Below are positions 60,223 to 64,000 of a DNA stretch of 64,000 nt, one piece after another (position 1 is the stretch's first letter; each line of letters opens with the position of its first letter). The notes below the pieces were generated by a model. It was not told the origin of the DNA. It did no database searches and saw nothing but the letters and a program-made list of their open reading frames with translations. This stretch comes from Marinobacter halophilus. GTDB taxonomy: Bacteria > Pseudomonadota > Gammaproteobacteria > Pseudomonadales > Oleiphilaceae. The stretch is taken from the NCBI RefSeq assembly GCF_003007685.1, contig NZ_PXNN01000005.1, forward strand, positions 1 to 64,000. The letters run 5' to 3'. The translations under genes were made by a program, and so were the position numbers.

Positions 60223-61404
60223 GTGGCCACAGAGTTTGACCAGTCGATCATGCGGGAACAGACCAGTTCCGTGAAATTCGATGCCCGCCAGGCGGTGTTC
60301 GGCCGTGATGATGTCATCCCGGTGTGGGTGGCCGACATGGACTTTGCCGCCCCGGAAGCGGTGACCGCCGCGCTCAAAGCCCGGGCCGAGCACCCGGTGT
60401 ATGGCTACACCCTGTTTCCGGAGAGCCTGTATCAGTCGATAATCGACTGGTTTGCCGTCCGCCATGACTGGCATATTGAGCGGGACTCGATACTGATGGC
60501 ACCCGGTGTGGTGCCGTCGCTGCATGCCGCTTGTCTGGCTTACGCTCAACCCGGCGAAGGCGTAATTGTTCAGCCACCGGTGTACCCGCCTTTTTTCAGT
60601 TCGGTCCGCCACACCGGGCGAGAGGTGATCGAGAATCCTTTGCTTCAGGATAGCGATACCGGCCAATACCGAATGGATCTTGACCACCTTGAGCAGTGTG
60701 CATCCCGGGCCAATGCCCGAATCCTGATGTTGTGTTCGCCCCATAACCCGGTGGGCCGGGTCTGGTCCGAGGCTGAATTGAGCGCCGTGCTTGATATTGC
60801 CCGCCGCCATGGTCTGGTGGTGGTGTCTGACGAAATCCACTGCGATCTGATCTACCCCGACAAACAACCGCACCGGATGCTGGCCACTCTGGCGGGTCCG
60901 AACGATGCCCTGGTGATGGCGGTGGCACCGAGCAAGAGCTTTAATATGCCCGGCCTGGGCCTGTCTGCGCTGGTGATTGCCGATCCGGAACGGCGCCAGG
61001 CCTTGAAGGCGGTGTTTGATTCCATGCACCTGCCCCAGTGCAATCCGTTCAGCGTGGCCGGCTTTGAGGCTGGTTATCGTCATGGTGCGGAATGGCTGGA
61101 TCAACTGATGCAATACCTGCAGGGTAACCGGGATTACGTGATGCAACAGGTGGCATCGAGGTTGCCGGGTATCCGGGTGTCGGCGCCGGAGGGTACTTAC
61201 CTGATGTGGCTGGATTGCCGTGAACTCGGGCTGGACGCCGCAGCATTGAAATCGTTTTTCGTTAAGGACGCAGGCGTCGGTATGAACCCGGGTGGGTCTT
61301 TCGGCGAGCAGGGAACCGGCTTTATGCGGCTCAACATCGGCTGCCCCCGATCCGTGCTTGAGGAAGTGATTGCCCGGATCGAGGCAGCGCTGGCGTCGTT
61401 ATAG
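60223..61404 (+). CDS. MalY/PatB-type PLP-dependent C-S lyase
   Basis: The 393-residue fold-type I aminotransferase-like protein has DVIPVWVADMDFAAPEAV, GVVPSLHAACLAYAQPGEGVIVQPPVYPPFF, CSPHNPVGRVW, VVSDEIHCDLIY (Asp for PLP) and PSKSFNMPGLGLS with the PLP Lys. It is the MalY/PatB cystathionine beta-lyase-like family, cleaving C-S bonds of cysteine conjugates. I start at GTG 60223: AGGAG at 60211-60215 is seven bases away, whereas ATG 60217 is too close. Confidence 0.92.
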   Translation: MATEFDQSIMREQTSSVKFDARQAVFGRDDVIPVWVADMDFAAPEAVTAALKARAEHPVYGYTLFPESLYQSIIDWFAVRHDWHIERDSILMAPGVVPSLHAACLAYAQPGEGVIVQPPVYPPFFSSVRHTGREVIENPLLQDSDTGQYRMDLDHLEQCASRANARILMLCSPHNPVGRVWSEAELSAVLDIARRHGLVVVSDEIHCDLIYPDKQPHRMLATLAGPNDALVMAVAPSKSFNMPGLGLSALVIADPERRQALKAVFDSMHLPQCNPFSVAGFEAGYRHGAEWLDQLMQYLQGNRDYVMQQVASRLPGIRVSAPEGTYLMWLDCRELGLDAAALKSFFVKDAGVGMNPGGSFGEQGTGFMRLNIGCPRSVLEEVIARIEAALASL

Positions 61405-61929
61405 CCCTGGTTGCTGGGATTGCTGAATGGAGCAGTGATCCTCCACCAGTTGCCACTGAGGCGGCTGTTTGACGCCAGGCATATCGCCTGTGGTTTCCTC
61501 AATCGCTTCCCAGACTTGTCCGCCATGGCTGGCCATCTCGCCTTCGGCGTAGGTTCCGGCGAATCTCCATTGTTCCGGACGTTCACAAACCTCGGCGGCA
61601 TCACCGGAGCGTGTTACGCCCTGATCCGCATCGGCGGCATCAAAAGGCTGCACGCGTTGTTCGTTGTTACTGCTGCAGTCCGGTGTTGTGTGCAGGCGTT
61701 TCCAGTCAAAACTGATGCCGGGTTCCTTGCCCTGGTGAACCTCCCGGGACTCAAACCAGCTGTCGCTGTGATAAACCACAGACCCTGCCGGATAGTAGAA
61801 CGTTTCTGTCCATGTGTGGTCTTCAGGATCACAGTCTTCTGCAGACGCTAACGCAGGCATCCCGAATGCGAGAATGATCAGCAGCAGGCCAAAGATTCTG
61901 TGGACTGGCCCTTGAGTGGCTTTCATCAT
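61399..61929 (-). CDS. Secreted protein with two carbohydrate-binding (CBM5/12-like) repeats
   Basis: The 176-residue protein has a signal peptide (cleavage after ALASA near 30). Two repeats follow: TFYYPAGSVVYHSDSWFESREVHQGKEPGISFDWKRL and FAGTYAEGEMASHGGQVWEAIEETTGDMPGVKQPPQWQLV. Each has the pattern Y-G-V-Y-.-W/A-G--P-W of chitin-binding CBM5/12 modules. There are four Cys. The protein has no catalytic domain and may bind polysaccharide. The gene overlaps the end of the C-S lyase gene by six bases. Confidence 0.7.
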   Translation of the reverse strand: MMKATQGPVHRIFGLLLIILAFGMPALASAEDCDPEDHTWTETFYYPAGSVVYHSDSWFESREVHQGKEPGISFDWKRLHTTPDCSSNNEQRVQPFDAADADQGVTRSGDAAEVCERPEQWRFAGTYAEGEMASHGGQVWEAIEETTGDMPGVKQPPQWQLVEDHCSIQQSQQPGL

Positions 61930-61960
61930 GTTTATCTCCTCTGTGTGCCTGGCTCGGAAG

Positions 61961-62893
61961 TTAATACGTGGCTTGTCGGCGCCCGGTTCGTGTGGCCAGT
62001 ATCAGGCCGGCCAGAATAAGCCCACCGCCGATCACATGAAACACGCCCAGCGACTCGCGAAGGAATATGCCTGCCAGTATGGAAGCAAACACCGGTGTCA
62101 GGTACATAAAGATGGCAGCCCTGGCCGGGCCAATTTCGTGTACGCCGTGATTCCAGAATGCGTAGGCAAGGATACCGGGGAAAATCGCGAAATACAGTAG
62201 TGGCATGGCCGTATCCTGGGTCAATTCAAAGCCTCCGGAGAAAAGCAACACATCTGCAAGGTAGAACGGCGAAATTACCAGGGTGCCCAGCAGGATCTGG
62301 GTGGTCAGGAAGGTCAGTGCCGGCAGAGGCACGGCCTGGCGCCTCAACAGGACCGAAAACAAGCCCCAGCTGAACACCGCCGCGACCATGATCAGGTCGC
62401 CTGGCTGCGCTTCAAGCCCGGTCAGTACCGAGATATCTCCCCGGGCAACCACGGTCAGTATGCCGGCAATGGCCAGAGCGATACCCAGGGCCTGAATGGG
62501 CCGGGTGCGGTCGCCAAGCAGAACCCAGGCCAGCAAAGCGACAAAAATGGGAATGGTGGCATTGATAAGGGCAATATTGGTGGCGGTGGTGGTAATGGCA
62601 GCGTAATACAGCAGGGAATTGAACGCGGCTACGCTGAAGGTGGCCAGTGCCAGCATCGAGCCAAAGCGATCCCGTATTACCCGGCGATGACGCCACATGC
62701 CCGGAAGCCCGACTGGTAACAAAATGACCAGGGCAATTACCCAGCGCCAGAACGACATGGACAAGGGCGGGATGAACTCGACGGTGGCCCGGGCGAGCAC
62801 AGCGTTGCCGGCCCAGAACAGCGGTGTAAGCACCAGCCCGATATAGGCCATGCCCGGGATTCGGGAAAAGATTCCGGCGTTTTCCGCAGGCAC
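61961..62893 (-). CDS. EamA/DMT-family transporter
   Basis: The 310-residue protein has ten hydrophobic segments in two EamA domains, with LTPLFWAGNAVLARATVEFIPPLSMSFWRWVIALVIL at the start, TTTATNIALINATIPIFVALLAWVLLGDRTRPIQALGI and GPARAAIFMYLTPVFASILAGIFLRESLGVFHVIGGGLIL. It is a putative small-metabolite exporter. It is in the same orientation as the aspartoacylase-like gene upstream, 46 bases apart. Confidence 0.92.
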   Translation of the reverse strand: MPAENAGIFSRIPGMAYIGLVLTPLFWAGNAVLARATVEFIPPLSMSFWRWVIALVILLPVGLPGMWRHRRVIRDRFGSMLALATFSVAAFNSLLYYAAITTTATNIALINATIPIFVALLAWVLLGDRTRPIQALGIALAIAGILTVVARGDISVLTGLEAQPGDLIMVAAVFSWGLFSVLLRRQAVPLPALTFLTTQILLGTLVISPFYLADVLLFSGGFELTQDTAMPLLYFAIFPGILAYAFWNHGVHEIGPARAAIFMYLTPVFASILAGIFLRESLGVFHVIGGGLILAGLILATRTGRRQATY

Positions 62894-62939
62894 GGGCGCT
62901 CCTGTGCGTCAGATGCTGTCAGGTAAAACACCTAGCATA

Positions 62940-64000
62940 CTACTCCTCCGGTACTTCTGCCTCCGTACCTATGTGGTAGGCCGCAAAACCGGCCATCACC
63001 ACCTGATCGACCGCCATGCCAATGATCCGGCCGCTGGAGCTGGAGTGAATCGGATATTGTGCGTTGGTGATTGGATCAGCCACATAGCCCAGGATTTCGC
63101 CCTGAGATACGTAATCGCCCAGGCCAATCTCACTGAACAGAATGCCGCCATGCTGAGCCCGCACCCAGGTGGAGTCGTAGTACACCGGTTCCGGGTCGCC
63201 CCAGACAAACATCCGTGAAATCATGCCGTGCTTGTCCATCAGGCTGTTGAGGCTGTTGACGCCGGCCTCAATCTGATGCTCCTGAATCCGCAGCGATTCG
63301 CCGGCTTCCATGGTGACCGCGCGGATGCCCACAGCAACCGCGGCAGAACGCAGCATGCCGGGTGACCCGCTGCTGTGGACCACCGCCATCCGATCAAAGC
63401 CCCGGGTAAACTGCGCCACGTCCGGGTTGTTCATATCCGCCCGAAGCTGCGGCAGGTTGGTACGTTTGAGTGACCCGGTATGAATATCGACCAGCATGTC
63501 ACAATGGCGGATGATGTTTTCGAACAGTGAGTAAGCCACCCGATCCGCCAGATTGCCCGCTTTGCGCCCGGGGAAGTAACGGTTCAGATCCCGGCGGTCA
63601 GGCAGGTAGCGGCTACCCTGCTGAAATCCGGTGAGGTTGACGATGGGTACGCCGATAACCCGGCCACTCAGTTTCTCGGGGTTCAGGTCATATATGGCTC
63701 GTCGAACAATTTCGATGCCGTTGAGCTCATCGCCATGGATAGCGCCGGTCAGGCACAGCGTAGGCCCGGCATTGATGCCGTTAACCACCAGTACCGGTGT
63801 AACCTGCGATAATCCCGCAATCTGTATTTGGGGCGACCATGACAAACGGGTGGATGTGCCTGGCCGGATGTCCGTGCCCAACAAAGAGAAACTTTCGGCC
63901 AATGCCGGCTCTGTGGTACCGGCGGCATCAGGCTCTGAGGGTTGGCCTGGTTCGTCAGCGACCACGGGCAGGGGGTCGGCCAGGTCACTTTCCGTAAGGG
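62940..64000 (-). CDS. Succinylglutamate desuccinylase/aspartoacylase-family hydrolase (5' end cut by the window)
   Basis: The visible part has 353 residues. It contains the zinc-hydrolase motifs TGAIHGDELNGIEIVRRAI (His and Glu ligands), RRDLNRYFPGRKAG (substrate Arg/Asn) and LVDIHTGS (third His), and a C-terminal beta-barrel domain with GGILFSEIGLGDYVSQGEILGYVADP. The GTG at 63965 is a possible start, but the frame stays open to base 64000 with sensible sequence (SDLADPLPVVAD), so the true start is probably outside. Family members remove acyl groups from amino acids. Confidence 0.88.
   Translation of the reverse strand, partial: LTESDLADPLPVVADEPGQPSEPDAAGTTEPALAESFSLLGTDIRPGTSTRLSWSPQIQIAGLSQVTPVLVVNGINAGPTLCLTGAIHGDELNGIEIVRRAIYDLNPEKLSGRVIGVPIVNLTGFQQGSRYLPDRRDLNRYFPGRKAGNLADRVAYSLFENIIRHCDMLVDIHTGSLKRTNLPQLRADMNNPDVAQFTRGFDRMAVVHSSGSPGMLRSAAVAVGIRAVTMEAGESLRIQEHQIEAGVNSLNSLMDKHGMISRMFVWGDPEPVYYDSTWVRAQHGGILFSEIGLGDYVSQGEILGYVADPITNAQYPIHSSSSGRIIGMAVDQVVMAGFAAYHIGTEAEVPEE

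Noticed and set aside
1..64000. tRNA or rRNA genes
   Set aside because: I saw no conserved rRNA blocks and no convincing tRNA cloverleaf with a T-loop GGTTCRA; a covariance search would be needed to exclude tRNAs.

Overview
The window looks like the chromosome of a marine, hydrocarbon-associated gammaproteobacterium, most likely Marinobacter or a close relative. The signs are a choline-to-betaine operon with its own transporter, an AlmA-like long-chain alkane monooxygenase, a second Baeyer-Villiger type monooxygenase, FadE, OmpW and AhpC/AhpF with OxyR-like boxes. This assignment is inference from gene content; there is no rRNA and I saw no tRNA.

Bases 1-13643 are the distal part of a sedentary (chromosomal) integron cassette array. 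I count 21 attC recombination sites plus one eroded remnant, all in the same orientation, separating 22 cassettes. The integrase and attI are not in the window and should lie to the left. Cargo includes a GDCCVxC small protein, a duplicated small membrane protein (cassettes 2 and 7) on two different attC types, a HEPN-like protein, an Abi-alpha (DUF4393) protein, an HIT hydrolase, a MAPEG protein, a RES-domain NAD+-degrading enzyme, a SagB-type nitroreductase, a methyltransferase and a PQ-loop-like membrane protein. Five toxin-antitoxin pairs are present (ParDE-like, ParDE, HigBA, BrnTA, YefM-YoeB), four of them consecutive at the distal end. One cassette has no credible gene. The last attC sites are damaged and the last cassette gene is internally deleted, which marks the frozen end of the array.

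From 13.7 kb the window is ordinary, more GC-rich chromosome: a Ca2+/Na+ antiporter, an Fe(II)/2-oxoglutarate dioxygenase, an ICMT-like methyltransferase, a GGDEF protein and an FMN reductase, with two heavily deleted pseudogenes between them. At 18.96-23.1 kb is a module that may be a new system: a small secreted Ala-rich protein, an outer-membrane barrel, a subtilisin-like protease, and an ECF sigma factor with its anti-sigma. Three promoters in the module share the pattern GGAATA/T, 15 bases, CGT(T/C), which suggests that this sigma factor runs the module.

Next come betI-betB-betA-BCCT transporter (23.2-28.3 kb), ahpC and ahpF, a transglutaminase-like protein, YgjV, AlmA, MltF, a permease, dsbG with a TlpA-like membrane reductase, rhlE, ompW, an HxlR regulator divergent from an old-yellow-enzyme gene, a BamE-like lipoprotein, ExoD, a large M66 (StcE/TagA-like) metalloprotease lipoprotein, a TetR regulator divergent from a Baeyer-Villiger monooxygenase, rluF, marC, chaC, an EamA transporter divergent from a LysR regulator, fadE, a chemotaxis receptor, a UbiA prenyltransferase, an AEC transporter, a MalY/PatB C-S lyase, a carbohydrate-binding-like secreted protein, a second EamA transporter and a partial aspartoacylase-type hydrolase. 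Two long hairpin elements with unrelated outer stems but a shared Y-shaped top flank the LysR gene and are the most unusual non-coding structures in the window.
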